This document shows, in pieces, positions 8,967 through 16,621 of a DNA stretch of 35,416 nt. Position numbers and translations under genes: made by a program. Source of the stretch: Chryseobacterium gleum (GTDB lineage Bacteria > Bacteroidota > Bacteroidia > Flavobacteriales_D > Crocinitomicaceae); contig CAMDAO010000015.1 of NCBI GenBank assembly GCA_945888595.1, positions 1 through 35,416 of the forward strand. Reading direction: 5' to 3'. Each line of letters starts with the position of its first letter. Position 1 is the first letter of the stretch. Under the pieces are notes generated by a model that saw only the letters and a list, made by a program, of their open reading frames with translations, did no database searches and was not told the DNA's origin.

Positions 8967-9500
8967 ATGAAAACAATCCATTTAATTTTCTTTCTTTTTC
9001 TTGGCTTAATATCCTTTGGTCAAGAAAACCCATGGATTAATACTACTGAAAAAAATCCTTGGAACATTACTCCTAACTCAGTAGAAAGTGACAGTTCTAA
9101 AAACACCAATTCAACTGAAATTGCAGACACTGTTCTTAAGAAAATTGAAATCTCTTCTGGTGATAGCGTGAGTTCGAATACAAAGACAGAAATGAACTTC
9201 ATTGACTTTAAAGAAGAGGGCTACAATAGCAAAAAAGCAAATGGTAGTTTTGCCGCCGGACTTATTTGTTGCGGATTACTAAATATTGTGGGGGTCATTC
9301 CTTCCATGATCGTACTAGCCATTCCTACTAGTGATCAGCTCCATTGTTCTAGGGACTTAAAAGAAGAATACCCAGGCATCCAATCTAACCAAATTAAAAA
9401 TTACAAAAAGGGAATATCTAAAAAACGATTCTTAAAAACTCTCACAGGAAACATAGTCGGAATAGGAATTAACTTTTTACTAATATTACAATTAATCTAA
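8967..9500 (+). CDS. Small envelope protein with two C-terminal membrane segments
   Basis: 177 residues, not recognised. It starts with a signal peptide (MKTIHLIFFLFLGLISFGQ). A polar Ser/Thr/Asn-rich stretch follows, with a doubled NPW motif (ENPWINTTEKNPWNITPN). There are two hydrophobic segments: about 93-118 (AAGLICCGLLNIVGVIPSMI) and 158-177 (TGNIVGIGINFLLILQLI) at the very C-terminus. The gene ends 8 bases before the CsgG-like gene, so the two are cotranscribed. The topology (exported N-terminus, C-terminal hairpin in the inner membrane) suggests a membrane partner for the downstream protein; that is inference only. Confidence 0.75.
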   Translation: MKTIHLIFFLFLGLISFGQENPWINTTEKNPWNITPNSVESDSSKNTNSTEIADTVLKKIEISSGDSVSSNTKTEMNFIDFKEEGYNSKKANGSFAAGLICCGLLNIVGVIPSMIVLAIPTSDQLHCSRDLKEEYPGIQSNQIKNYKKGISKKRFLKTLTGNIVGIGINFLLILQLI

Positions 9501-9508
9501 AAAAAACC

Positions 9509-10732
9509 ATGAAAAAAACAATCTCAATTTTAGCAATGACGTTTGTAACTACTTGTTCAGTATTTAGTCAAACAAAGTCAAGTATTGCCGTAGCAACACC
9601 AGCTGTTCAAGGCTTATTTATCACACCAAAAATGACTGCAAAGTTACTTAACATTGAAATGACCAAATTAAACATCTATAATGTGTATGATGAATTTGAC
9701 ATGGCAGAAACGTTAAAATCTTACCCCGAGTATGAAAAAGAATGCTATGGCCTCAAATGTTTGACAGGCTTAGGGACAGCTCTTAAAACGGACTATGTAA
9801 TTACTGGATCTTTCGATAAATTAGGAAATAAAATAGCCATCACCATAAAAATGGTGGATGTGAAAAATTCCACGATGTACAAAACTTCCTTTAAAGAGTT
9901 TGACAATCAAGAGGCAGAATTACAGAGAATGATTGAAATTGTTCTTAGAGAAATGAACGGCCTAACCAATGCAAAAGAAACAGTAGATCAATTGAGTTTT
10001 AAAAACGAAGTGATTACTTCTAACAATGTAGGCAGAATCAATAATTCAGGACCAAGAATTGGATACGCATATCTTGCAGGCTCTTTAAATGAATTTGCTA
10101 CAAGAAGCACAGATCAAGGAGGTTTAGACATTGCTCCTTCTTTAAGTATGATTGGTTATCAATTTGAAAAACAATACGTAGGAACAGAATCTTTTTCAGC
10201 CTTATTTGAAACAATCATATCTATTACAGGATTAGAACAAAGTAAATTCATACCTTCAATTGCGTTTATGAATGGCTTTAGATTTGGGAAAGCAGGTTGG
10301 GAATTTGCATTTGGACCTAGCTTTGGTGTCAAAAGGGTTTCAACAGGTTTCTTTGATGCAGATAACAGTTATGGACAAGGTTCAGGTGCTTATTGGACGG
10401 AAAGTGAATACATTCAATATGACAGAAAAAATTACAATGATTTAAATCCATACGACGCAATAACACAGTCGTCTGAACACTCTGCATACGAATTTCAATA
10501 TGATAGTAATAAAAACCCATCAAAATACTCTTCTAATTCAAATTTAGATAACAGAGGGGATATGGCAATCAGTACTAAATTTGTTGTGGGTATCGGAAGA
10601 ACTTTCAGAACTGGAGGATTAAACATACCCGTAAATATATTTTACTCTTCTGTTAAAAAAGGAAGTATGATTGGATTAAGCGTTGGATTTAATATCATTA
10701 AGAAAAAAGAAAACATTAATAATAAGAAATAG
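9509..10732 (+). CDS. CsgG/TolB-like domain fused to an outer-membrane beta-barrel-like domain
   Basis: 407 residues with signal peptide (cleavage near SVFSQ). The N-terminal part (about 22-160) resembles CsgG-like or TolB-N-like periplasmic domains: IAVATPAVQGL, a Cys-containing loop KECYGLKCLTGLGTALKTDYVITGSF, and the strand pattern IAITIKMVDVKNSTMYKT. The rest (about 180-400) has alternating hydrophobic strands and Gly/aromatic turns (RIGYAYLAGSL, FRFGKAGWEFAFGPSFGVK, FVVGIGRTFRTGGLNIPVNIFYSS, MIGLSVGFNII) typical of a Bacteroidota outer-membrane barrel. It is second in a two-gene operon and is closed by the terminator at 10757. True CsgG forms a secretion pore but has no such separate barrel, so function cannot be transferred. 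Domain calls are by pattern only. Confidence 0.75.
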   Translation: MKKTISILAMTFVTTCSVFSQTKSSIAVATPAVQGLFITPKMTAKLLNIEMTKLNIYNVYDEFDMAETLKSYPEYEKECYGLKCLTGLGTALKTDYVITGSFDKLGNKIAITIKMVDVKNSTMYKTSFKEFDNQEAELQRMIEIVLREMNGLTNAKETVDQLSFKNEVITSNNVGRINNSGPRIGYAYLAGSLNEFATRSTDQGGLDIAPSLSMIGYQFEKQYVGTESFSALFETIISITGLEQSKFIPSIAFMNGFRFGKAGWEFAFGPSFGVKRVSTGFFDADNSYGQGSGAYWTESEYIQYDRKNYNDLNPYDAITQSSEHSAYEFQYDSNKNPSKYSSNSNLDNRGDMAISTKFVVGIGRTFRTGGLNIPVNIFYSSVKKGSMIGLSVGFNIIKKKENINNKK

Positions 10733-10756
10733 TTACCCAAACCACTCAAAATTATG

Positions 10757-10788
10757 AAAGACCGTCATCAAATGGCGGTCTTTTTTTT
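10757..10788 (+). terminator. Rho-independent terminator
   Basis: AAAGACCGTCA (10757-10767) pairs with TGGCGGTCTTT (10773-10783) with one G-T wobble across a 5-base loop, then a run of eight T in total. It lies 25 bases after the CsgG-like gene. Confidence 0.9.
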
Positions 10789-10943
10789 GTACATGTTTTT
10801 TTTTAAAAAAAAACTTACTAACCTGAAGTGAATCGTTTTACACAGAAAAAAGAGCTTGAATGATAACTGTGGCTAGTTAAGAATAGTTAAACTCACTTGC
10901 AAAACAAAAAAAAGCAATTACATTAGCGGAAGAATAATTACGA

Positions 10944-12200
10944 ATGAAAAGTGCTTCAATAATAAGTTTCGTCACAATTTGCTGGATAATCATTGATCTT
11001 TATTTTTTTCAAGCATTAAAAATGGTGACTAAAAGCTATTCTCCTATTCTAAAAAAGAGAATTCATCGAAGTTATTGGCTCTTTGATATTTTATTAATTT
11101 CAATTATATTGTTTTGTTTTTCAACTGGAATTTTTTCGCATGGACCAACAAAAAACCTGACGTGGATTATGGGACTAATGATTTTATCGCTCGTTCCGAA
11201 AATAGTTGTAATTCCATTTCTCATTGTTGAAGATTTTCTTCGAGGAATAAAAAGCAGTATTAATTGGATTTCAAAAAAAACAATTTCAAAAGAAAAAACA
11301 CTTTCACTCTCTACTGGACGGCGAAAATTTGTCAGTCAACTTGGATTAGGTTTAGCGTCTATTCCATTTTTCAGTATCATATATGGAACAATTACAGGTA
11401 AATATGATTATCGATTGCATAAAGTAAAACTTACATTTAAAGATTTACCAGCAGCTTTTCATGGATTTACCATCACTCAAATTTCTGATATTCACTCTGG
11501 CAGTTTTACGGACAAAGAAGCGGTTATGAAAGGCATTCAATTGGCTAACTCGCAAAAAAGTGACCTACTTGTTTTTACGGGTGATTTAGTTAATAATCGA
11601 GCAGAAGAAATGAACGATTGGATTGAATCTTTCTCACTATTAGAAGCAAAAATGGGGAAATTTTCAATACTTGGAAATCACGACTACGGAGATTATGTAA
11701 GTTGGGATTCGGAGGGAGAAAAAGAAAAAAACTTACTTCGTTTAAAGGAGATTCATAAAGAAATCGGATTCAAACTACTCTTAAATGAAAATCTTAAAAT
11801 CGAAAAAGATGCACAATTCATCTCATTAGTAGGTGTCGAAAACTGGGGGATGCGGCGATTTCATAAATATGGCGATTTGAATAAAGCACTTCAAGGAATT
11901 GATCATTCCGATTTTAAAATTTTATTATCCCACGACCCTTCGCATTGGGAAGCGAAAACATTACCGCATGAAAAACACATTCATTTAACCCTTTCGGGCC
12001 ACACACATGGTATGCAATTTGGAATAGAAATCCCAGGATTTAAATGGAGTCCAATAAAATATCTTTATCCGCAATGGGCTGGAGCATACGAAAAGAACAA
12101 TAAATATATTTATGTCAACCGAGGATTCGGCTTTTTAGGATTCCCAGGAAGAGTGGGGATTTTACCTGAAATTACCGTTATTGAACTTTTAAAAGGATAA
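10944..12200 (+). CDS. Membrane-anchored metallophosphoesterase
   Basis: 418 residues. Three hydrophobic segments occupy about 6-25, 46-64 and 72-97. A fourth (132-149) follows the sequence TGRRKFVSQLGLG, which looks like an internal twin-arginine motif. The calcineurin-like phosphoesterase domain starts near residue 170 with all five metal motifs: SDIHSG (Asp182, His184), FTGDLVNN (Asp214), GNHDYGD (Asn245, His246), LLSHDPSHW and LSGHTHGMQFG. YkuE-type and LpxG/LpxH-like lipid phosphatases share this core, so a phospholipid or lipid A precursor phosphoester is a plausible substrate, but nothing here decides it. The 10789-10943 upstream gap holds no obvious promoter box. Confidence 0.88.
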   Translation: MKSASIISFVTICWIIIDLYFFQALKMVTKSYSPILKKRIHRSYWLFDILLISIILFCFSTGIFSHGPTKNLTWIMGLMILSLVPKIVVIPFLIVEDFLRGIKSSINWISKKTISKEKTLSLSTGRRKFVSQLGLGLASIPFFSIIYGTITGKYDYRLHKVKLTFKDLPAAFHGFTITQISDIHSGSFTDKEAVMKGIQLANSQKSDLLVFTGDLVNNRAEEMNDWIESFSLLEAKMGKFSILGNHDYGDYVSWDSEGEKEKNLLRLKEIHKEIGFKLLLNENLKIEKDAQFISLVGVENWGMRRFHKYGDLNKALQGIDHSDFKILLSHDPSHWEAKTLPHEKHIHLTLSGHTHGMQFGIEIPGFKWSPIKYLYPQWAGAYEKNNKYIYVNRGFGFLGFPGRVGILPEITVIELLKG

Positions 12201-12239
12201 AATAATTCTCAGTGGGTTCCTAGAACGAATGTAAAGGAC

Positions 12240-13484
12240 TTATAAATCATTAATATTTAATTTTCTGAGCTTTGGAGCAAATCTAGCGATCAAACCAACC
12301 ACAAGCACAGTCATTATTCCTCCAAAAATTATTGAAGGCTTTAAACCCAGAGATTTTGCTGTAATTCCGGATTCAAAAGCCCCTATTTCATTCGAAGAAC
12401 CAATAAAAATGCCGTTCACGGACGAGACTCTGCCCCTCATTTCATCAGGTGTTGATAATTGTAAAATTGTATGACGAATAACAACACTAACATTATCAAA
12501 TGCGCCCGTTAAGAATAGAAAAAAAAATGCCCAATAGAAATTAGTCGAGATACCGAATAATATCGTTGACACTCCAAATGCCCCGATCGACAAAAATAAA
12601 TTCCTACCAGCATTTTGCCCAAGCGGTTTATAAGCTAATAGTAAAGCCATTATGACAGCACCTACTGCAGGAGCCGCGCGCAAATAGCCTAGCTCTTCCG
12701 GTCCAGCATGTAGAATGTTTTTTGCAAAAGCAGGTAACATTGCCACCGCACCGCCGAACAAAACAGCGAACAAATCCAAAGAAAGAGCGCCTAGCACAAG
12801 TTGGTTTTTAAAAACAAATTTAATTCCCACAGAAAGACTTTCGAAAAGTGATTCTCCTTTTTCTTTCTTAGGGATAGGCTTAGAACGAATAAATAAAAAA
12901 GCGATAAAAGAAATAGAAATTAGGCAAACATCTACGATATAAGCAGTTGAATAGCTTCTATTAATTAAAAAACCAACACTAGCAGGTCCAATCACTGACG
13001 CAATATGCCAAATGCTACTATTCCAAGTAGCAGCATTACCATATAAAATTCGCGGTACAATTTGAGACATAAAAGAAGGGAATGCAGCAGATAAAAAACC
13101 TCTAATCACTCCAATACAACCAATTACAATAAAAATAGGCGTCGCTCCATATTTCTTGAGAATATTTACATGGTCTAATGAAAAATAGAATAACAGAATA
13201 GTTGCAAGAATTAACAAAAATGTAAATAATAAAATAATTCGTTTGCGGTTAAACCGATCGGCCACATGACCAGAAAACAATGAAACAGCAATAAAGGGAA
13301 TCGCTTCAGCTAATCCAATCATTCCTAATGCTAGCACATTATCCGTCAATTCATATACCTGCCAACCAACAATGACACTTTGCATTTGTATTCCAATCGT
13401 CAAAAAAAACTTATTGACTAAAAAGAAATTAAATTCCCTGATTTTTAAAACGGCAAAAGGGTCGTGTTTTGTATTTTCTTTCAT
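12240..13484 (-). CDS. MFS transporter (EntS-like MFS_3 family)
   Basis: 414 residues from the ATG at 13484. A TTG nine bases upstream is rejected because it lies inside the -7 box. About 12 hydrophobic segments are visible. The loop between segments 2 and 3 has the MFS signature GHVADRFNRKRII. The opening (FAVLKIREFNFFLVNKFFLTIGIQMQ) and the mid-protein DEMRGRVSSVNGIFIGSSNEIG match the enterobactin-exporter-like MFS_3 group, so it is a likely inner-membrane proton-driven exporter of a small molecule. Substrate unknown. It is convergent with the metallophosphoesterase, stop to stop in 39 bases without a strong terminator. Confidence 0.9.
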   Translation of the reverse strand: MKENTKHDPFAVLKIREFNFFLVNKFFLTIGIQMQSVIVGWQVYELTDNVLALGMIGLAEAIPFIAVSLFSGHVADRFNRKRIILLFTFLLILATILLFYFSLDHVNILKKYGATPIFIVIGCIGVIRGFLSAAFPSFMSQIVPRILYGNAATWNSSIWHIASVIGPASVGFLINRSYSTAYIVDVCLISISFIAFLFIRSKPIPKKEKGESLFESLSVGIKFVFKNQLVLGALSLDLFAVLFGGAVAMLPAFAKNILHAGPEELGYLRAAPAVGAVIMALLLAYKPLGQNAGRNLFLSIGAFGVSTILFGISTNFYWAFFFLFLTGAFDNVSVVIRHTILQLSTPDEMRGRVSSVNGIFIGSSNEIGAFESGITAKSLGLKPSIIFGGIMTVLVVGLIARFAPKLRKLNINDL

Positions 13485-13490
13485 GCGTTT

Positions 13491-13498
13491 CAAATGTA
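13491..13498 (-). promoter_or_regulatory. -7 box directly before the MFS gene
   Basis: Minus-strand TACATTTG matches TAnnTTTG exactly and ends six bases before the ATG at 13484, pointing to a very short or absent 5' leader. Confidence 0.6.
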
Positions 13499-13603
13499 AT
13501 TATTAATGGACGAAAAAATATACGTTTTGACAAATAATTACTGCGCATGTATAATAAATGAAGACATTTTTACTTTTTAATACCGCTTTAAAATTCTAGA
13601 TTG

Positions 13604-13611
13604 TATCTTTA
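13604..13611 (+). promoter_or_regulatory. -7-like box of the DUF2461 gene
   Basis: TATCTTTA differs from TAnnTTTG only in the last base and lies 19 bases before the ATG at 13631. It argues against the in-frame TTG at 13601 as start. Confidence 0.5.
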
Positions 13612-13630
13612 CATAGTAATAGATCATTAT

Positions 13631-14320
13631 ATGAAGAATGAAGCAATTCCAAAATCTACCTTTGATTTGCTCTCTGTTTTGGCAAAGAATAATAATCGAG
13701 AGTGGTTTTTAGAAAACAAAGATGTCTATTTAAGAGAACTTCAACATATGATTGCATTTGCTGATACTTTACTTAAAATGATGCGGGTTCACGATACCAT
13801 TGAAACAAATTCTGGGAAGGAAAGCTTATATAGAATATTTAAAGATGTACGATTTTCAAAAGATAAAACACCCTATAGAACGAATTGGTCCGGCGGTTTT
13901 AGAAGAGCGACGAAAGAAAAAAGAGGAGGATATATCTTTCATTTAGAAATGGGGAATTCATATCTAGCAGGAGGTTTTTTCAATCCAAACGCCCAAGATT
14001 TAAAGAGGATAAGACAAGATATAGATACTAATCATGCAGTATGGAAAACGCTCTTAAATAGTAGTTCAATACGTGACACTTTTGGACAACTGTCTGGTTC
14101 ACAACTAAAAACAAGTCCTAAAGGTTTTTCAAAAGATCACCCGGCAATCGACCTACTTTGTTACAAGCAATTTATTCTAAAACATACTTTTACCGATCAA
14201 GAAGTTCTGAGTGTACATTTTGCTACTTTAGTAAATGAAACTTTTAAGAAATTACGGCCTTTTTTTGACCAGATGAGTGAAATCCTGACAACCGATGCAA
14301 ATGGTGTGTCAACTTTATAA
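13631..14320 (+). CDS. DUF2461 family protein
   Basis: 229 residues from ATG 13631, close to the usual length of the family. Diagnostic features are the N-terminal LAKNNNREWFLENKDVYL, the motif YRIFKDVRFSKDKTPYRTN, then GGYIFHLE and SYLAGGFFNPNAQDLKRIRQDI. A start at 13601 (TTG) would add ten non-conserved residues and overlap the probable promoter. DUF2461 proteins are cytosolic and widespread in Bacteroidota. No biochemical function is firmly established for them. Confidence 0.9.
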   Translation: MKNEAIPKSTFDLLSVLAKNNNREWFLENKDVYLRELQHMIAFADTLLKMMRVHDTIETNSGKESLYRIFKDVRFSKDKTPYRTNWSGGFRRATKEKRGGYIFHLEMGNSYLAGGFFNPNAQDLKRIRQDIDTNHAVWKTLLNSSSIRDTFGQLSGSQLKTSPKGFSKDHPAIDLLCYKQFILKHTFTDQEVLSVHFATLVNETFKKLRPFFDQMSEILTTDANGVSTL

Positions 14321-14450
14321 CAAGAAATATGGACTCTCCTTTTTTTATAAAACTTCTAACATTACAAGCAAAACATTTCAAAGATGAATGTTTTGGACTT
14401 ATAATGAACAGAATTTAAATAGATAATTAACTTTCGGGCTGCGTGTGCGG

Positions 14451-14458
14451 TACTTTTG
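14451..14458 (+). promoter_or_regulatory. -7 box of the 14478 gene
   Basis: TACTTTTG, an exact TAnnTTTG match, 19 bases before the ATG. No clear -33 partner. Confidence 0.5.
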
Positions 14459-14477
14459 ATATAAAAAATATAAATAA

Positions 14478-15038
14478 ATGAAAATAAAAAATACCTTACT
14501 AATCATTTTCACCTTCTGCATCGGTCATTCGTGGGCTCAATTTTCAGAAAAAGAAAATGAAATGATGGAAATAGTAAAAGAAAATGGAGTGTCTATTCCC
14601 TCTTCAGCTTTTCTAGATACAACTATTTTAGTTGATTTACAGATTGCTAATTCAACCTCTTGGAGACATATTTGGATGGACATTGAAGATTCAACAAAAC
14701 AAATCATGCAGCTGTATGATATTCGTTTAAAATTTGATTCCAAAAAGAAGGCGCTAAAGTTTCATAAAAAATTCTTGGGTTTAAATTCTGAATACGGGCC
14801 AGAAATTAATAATCATGAAATAAATTTTGATGGAGCTAGTATATTCTCAGTTTTTTCAGGTAGTCTAGAGTTCGCAAAAATGATGGATCCTTATGGTTAT
14901 GAAATATTTTGTATTTTATTTGTTGTTGACAATTATTTTGCGAAAATATACCTAACATGTGAGAAGGAAAAAAATCCAGCAGATTTTCAAAAAATTGTAA
15001 GCTCTGCAATCCTAAAAATAAAACAACAATCAAATTAA
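14478..15038 (+). CDS. Secreted protein of unknown function
   Basis: 186 residues. Signal peptide MKIKNTLLIIFTFCIGHSWAQ with cleavage after Ala-Gln. The mature part of about 165 residues is mixed alpha/beta by eye (KKALKFHKKFLGLNSEYGPEI, then YGYEIFCILFVVDNYFAKIYLTCE) and ends in a short amphipathic helix. I do not recognise a family. It is preceded by its own -7 box and ends 18 bases from the convergent gene at 15057. Confidence 0.75.
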   Translation: MKIKNTLLIIFTFCIGHSWAQFSEKENEMMEIVKENGVSIPSSAFLDTTILVDLQIANSTSWRHIWMDIEDSTKQIMQLYDIRLKFDSKKKALKFHKKFLGLNSEYGPEINNHEINFDGASIFSVFSGSLEFAKMMDPYGYEIFCILFVVDNYFAKIYLTCEKEKNPADFQKIVSSAILKIKQQSN

Positions 15039-15056
15039 ATTCCCAAGTTGTAGAAT

Positions 15057-15857
15057 TTATTTCTTCATTATTTTTTCGTTTTTATTATCAAAATTTACGT
15101 AATAAATTCCTTTGGTTAAATTTGACAAATCGACTTCGCTGTTGAGACCTTTCTTTAAAATATTACCATAAGCATCATAAATTTCGTATTTCGTTTCTAC
15201 TTTTTTATCATGCACCACGAAAGAAATACTTTTATAATTGTTCTGCGTTTTTAAAACAGGCGTTTTAATCTTGTTATTGCTGAAAACAACTTCTTTTGAA
15301 CATCTTTTTTTACCTGTGTTATCAGTTTGAGAAACCCGAATTTTATTTTGAGCTGAGTGCGGAGTTACGGTAAATGAATAGTTGGAAATGGACTTCACTC
15401 CTTCTCCGCCAACTTCCCCCACAACAATCCACTTATTCCATTTATATTGTTCGATTTGATATGCTAATTTACCGGATTCAGCAGTCGTTTCCCAAGAAAT
15501 CAACCCCTCAGGAGTGCAATTGATCTCTTCAATTATAAAAGTACTATTTGGCAACAATACTTCTGGATTAATAATTTTCGGCTTACATTCATCATGATGT
15601 TCGATCACGATAAAAATTGCTTGACCCATTTTAATATTAAAATTAGAGAAATCAATTTCAAAAGCGCCATTTTGAAGATGAGCAGGCATTATGTTGCCAT
15701 TTACAGTAACCTTTGTTGCACAATATCCAAAGCCATCTCCACAAAGTGAACTTTGAACGTATAAATTTTTACCTTGATAATACCCTTCGATGGATAAGCT
15801 TGCTTTTGCATTAATAAAACTTAAAATAAACAATAATGCTAACGTTAATTTCTTCAT
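15057..15857 (-). CDS. Secreted protein with a type IX secretion C-terminal sorting domain
   Basis: 266 residues. The signal peptide (MKKLTLALLFILSFINAKA) is followed by two beta-rich stretches, roughly 20-110 with Cys pairs (SSLCGDGFGYCATK) and 110-190 resembling a fibronectin-III-like fold (GLISWETTAESGKLAYQIEQ). The last 70 residues form a T9SS type A sorting domain: YEIYDAYGNILKKG, VDLSNLTKGIYYVNF and the basic tail ENEKIMKK pattern. The protein should be carried to the cell surface by the T9SS. No catalytic motif is visible, so a structural, adhesive or binding role is possible. Confidence 0.88.
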   Translation of the reverse strand: MKKLTLALLFILSFINAKASLSIEGYYQGKNLYVQSSLCGDGFGYCATKVTVNGNIMPAHLQNGAFEIDFSNFNIKMGQAIFIVIEHHDECKPKIINPEVLLPNSTFIIEEINCTPEGLISWETTAESGKLAYQIEQYKWNKWIVVGEVGGEGVKSISNYSFTVTPHSAQNKIRVSQTDNTGKKRCSKEVVFSNNKIKTPVLKTQNNYKSISFVVHDKKVETKYEIYDAYGNILKKGLNSEVDLSNLTKGIYYVNFDNKNEKIMKK

Positions 15858-15901
15858 TTTTTTGCGTTAAAATAAACTCACTATAACTCTTTAATTCGAC
15901 G

Positions 15902-15917
15902 TACGTAAAATTACGTA
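15902..15917. promoter_or_regulatory. Perfect palindrome over the promoter of the T9SS-sorted protein
   Basis: TACGTAA (15902-15908) and TTACGTA (15911-15917) form a perfect dyad with a 2-base centre. On the minus strand it contains TAATTTTA (15906-15913), the only -7-like box before the ATG at 15857. A repressor site is possible but untested. Confidence 0.35.
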
Positions 15918-16017
15918 TAAAAATTTAATAGCGCAAAAAAAAAAATCGATTAGGAAAGTAATAAGTCATTTTTTAATTTCATTCGTCTCTTCATAAGTAA
16001 TAGAGGCTAAAATAAAA

Positions 16018-16146
16018 ATGAAAGGATTAAATTATCAACTGTTAAATTTTAAGACTTTTGGATTTATTACCGCTTCTATGCTTATAGAAAGTGTAAGTTT
16101 TGCAGACACAAAACAAGTAGTTCAATCAAATAGAATTAACACGTAA
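16018..16146 (+). CDS. Possible 42-residue small protein
   Basis: ATG at 16018 to TAA at 16144-16146. The product has a hydrophobic centre (FKTFGFITASMLIESVSFA) and polar ends, like a small membrane protein or a signal peptide with almost no mature part. It sits in a 391-base interval (15858-16248) that otherwise holds only promoters. There is no clear -7 box. Chance is a real alternative at this length. Confidence 0.3.
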   Translation: MKGLNYQLLNFKTFGFITASMLIESVSFADTKQVVQSNRINT

Positions 16147-16221
16147 AGAAATTTTCAATTTATTGTTAATAAGTCGTATGTTTTATCAGATAAAAGCAGA
16201 AAATTCACCTTTAAAAAAGAG

Positions 16222-16229
16222 TAATTTTG
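16222..16229 (+). promoter_or_regulatory. -7 box of the 16249 gene
   Basis: TAATTTTG, an exact TAnnTTTG match 19 bases before the ATG at 16249. It supports the plus-strand frame over the overlapping minus-strand one. Confidence 0.55.
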
Positions 16230-16248
16230 TCTTTCCATAAACAATAAG

Positions 16249-16548
16249 ATGAGTGAAGAACAAGAGTGTAAAATCAAAGAATTAATTCTAAAATACAATG
16301 ATATTCTACTAGTTTCTATGCGTTTAGCTATTACAGAAGATTTTGTGAATTTGATGGTGTTGAACAGAGATGATTCTGATTTTATTCTAAAAGATCTATT
16401 TAATAATAAAGATGAATTTAATAAATTAATCATGAAAGAATTTCTGAAAAAAAACAGAATTTCTGTGGTAGATGAATTAAAATTTATGGAAAATTCCATA
16501 CCTAACTTTCAGCATTTTTTGAAAAAGAAACCAAAAAATAGAATTTAA
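16249..16548 (+). CDS. Small cytosolic protein of unknown function
   Basis: 99 residues, highly charged and predicted helical (EEQECKIKELILKYNDIL, then DSDFILKDLFNNKDEFNKLI), with a basic tail. There is no signal peptide or membrane segment. A good -7 box precedes it. A minus-strand frame covers most of it, but that frame lacks a promoter and a sensible composition. Function unknown. Confidence 0.6.
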   Translation: MSEEQECKIKELILKYNDILLVSMRLAITEDFVNLMVLNRDDSDFILKDLFNNKDEFNKLIMKEFLKKNRISVVDELKFMENSIPNFQHFLKKKPKNRI

Positions 16549-16621
16549 ATCAACAACCAGATTTAGATTTTTTTCCACCTTCAAGATGGAAATGTATTAA
16601 GTACTTGTTTGGTTTGTCTTA

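Noticed and set aside
13485-13493. TTG at 13493 as start of the MFS gene
   Set aside because: Lies inside the -7 box on the minus strand; the ATG at 13484 is the more natural start.
16155-16499. Minus-strand frame of 114 codons
   Set aside because: Fully overlaps the plus-strand gene at 16249, which has an exact -7 box. The minus-strand product is an unnatural Ser/Leu/Phe-rich sequence typical of the reverse of a helical gene.
16565-16605. Hairpin with TTCCACCTT and AAGATGGAA arms as a terminator
   Set aside because: One mismatch and a one-base loop, with the T-run upstream rather than downstream for either gene.
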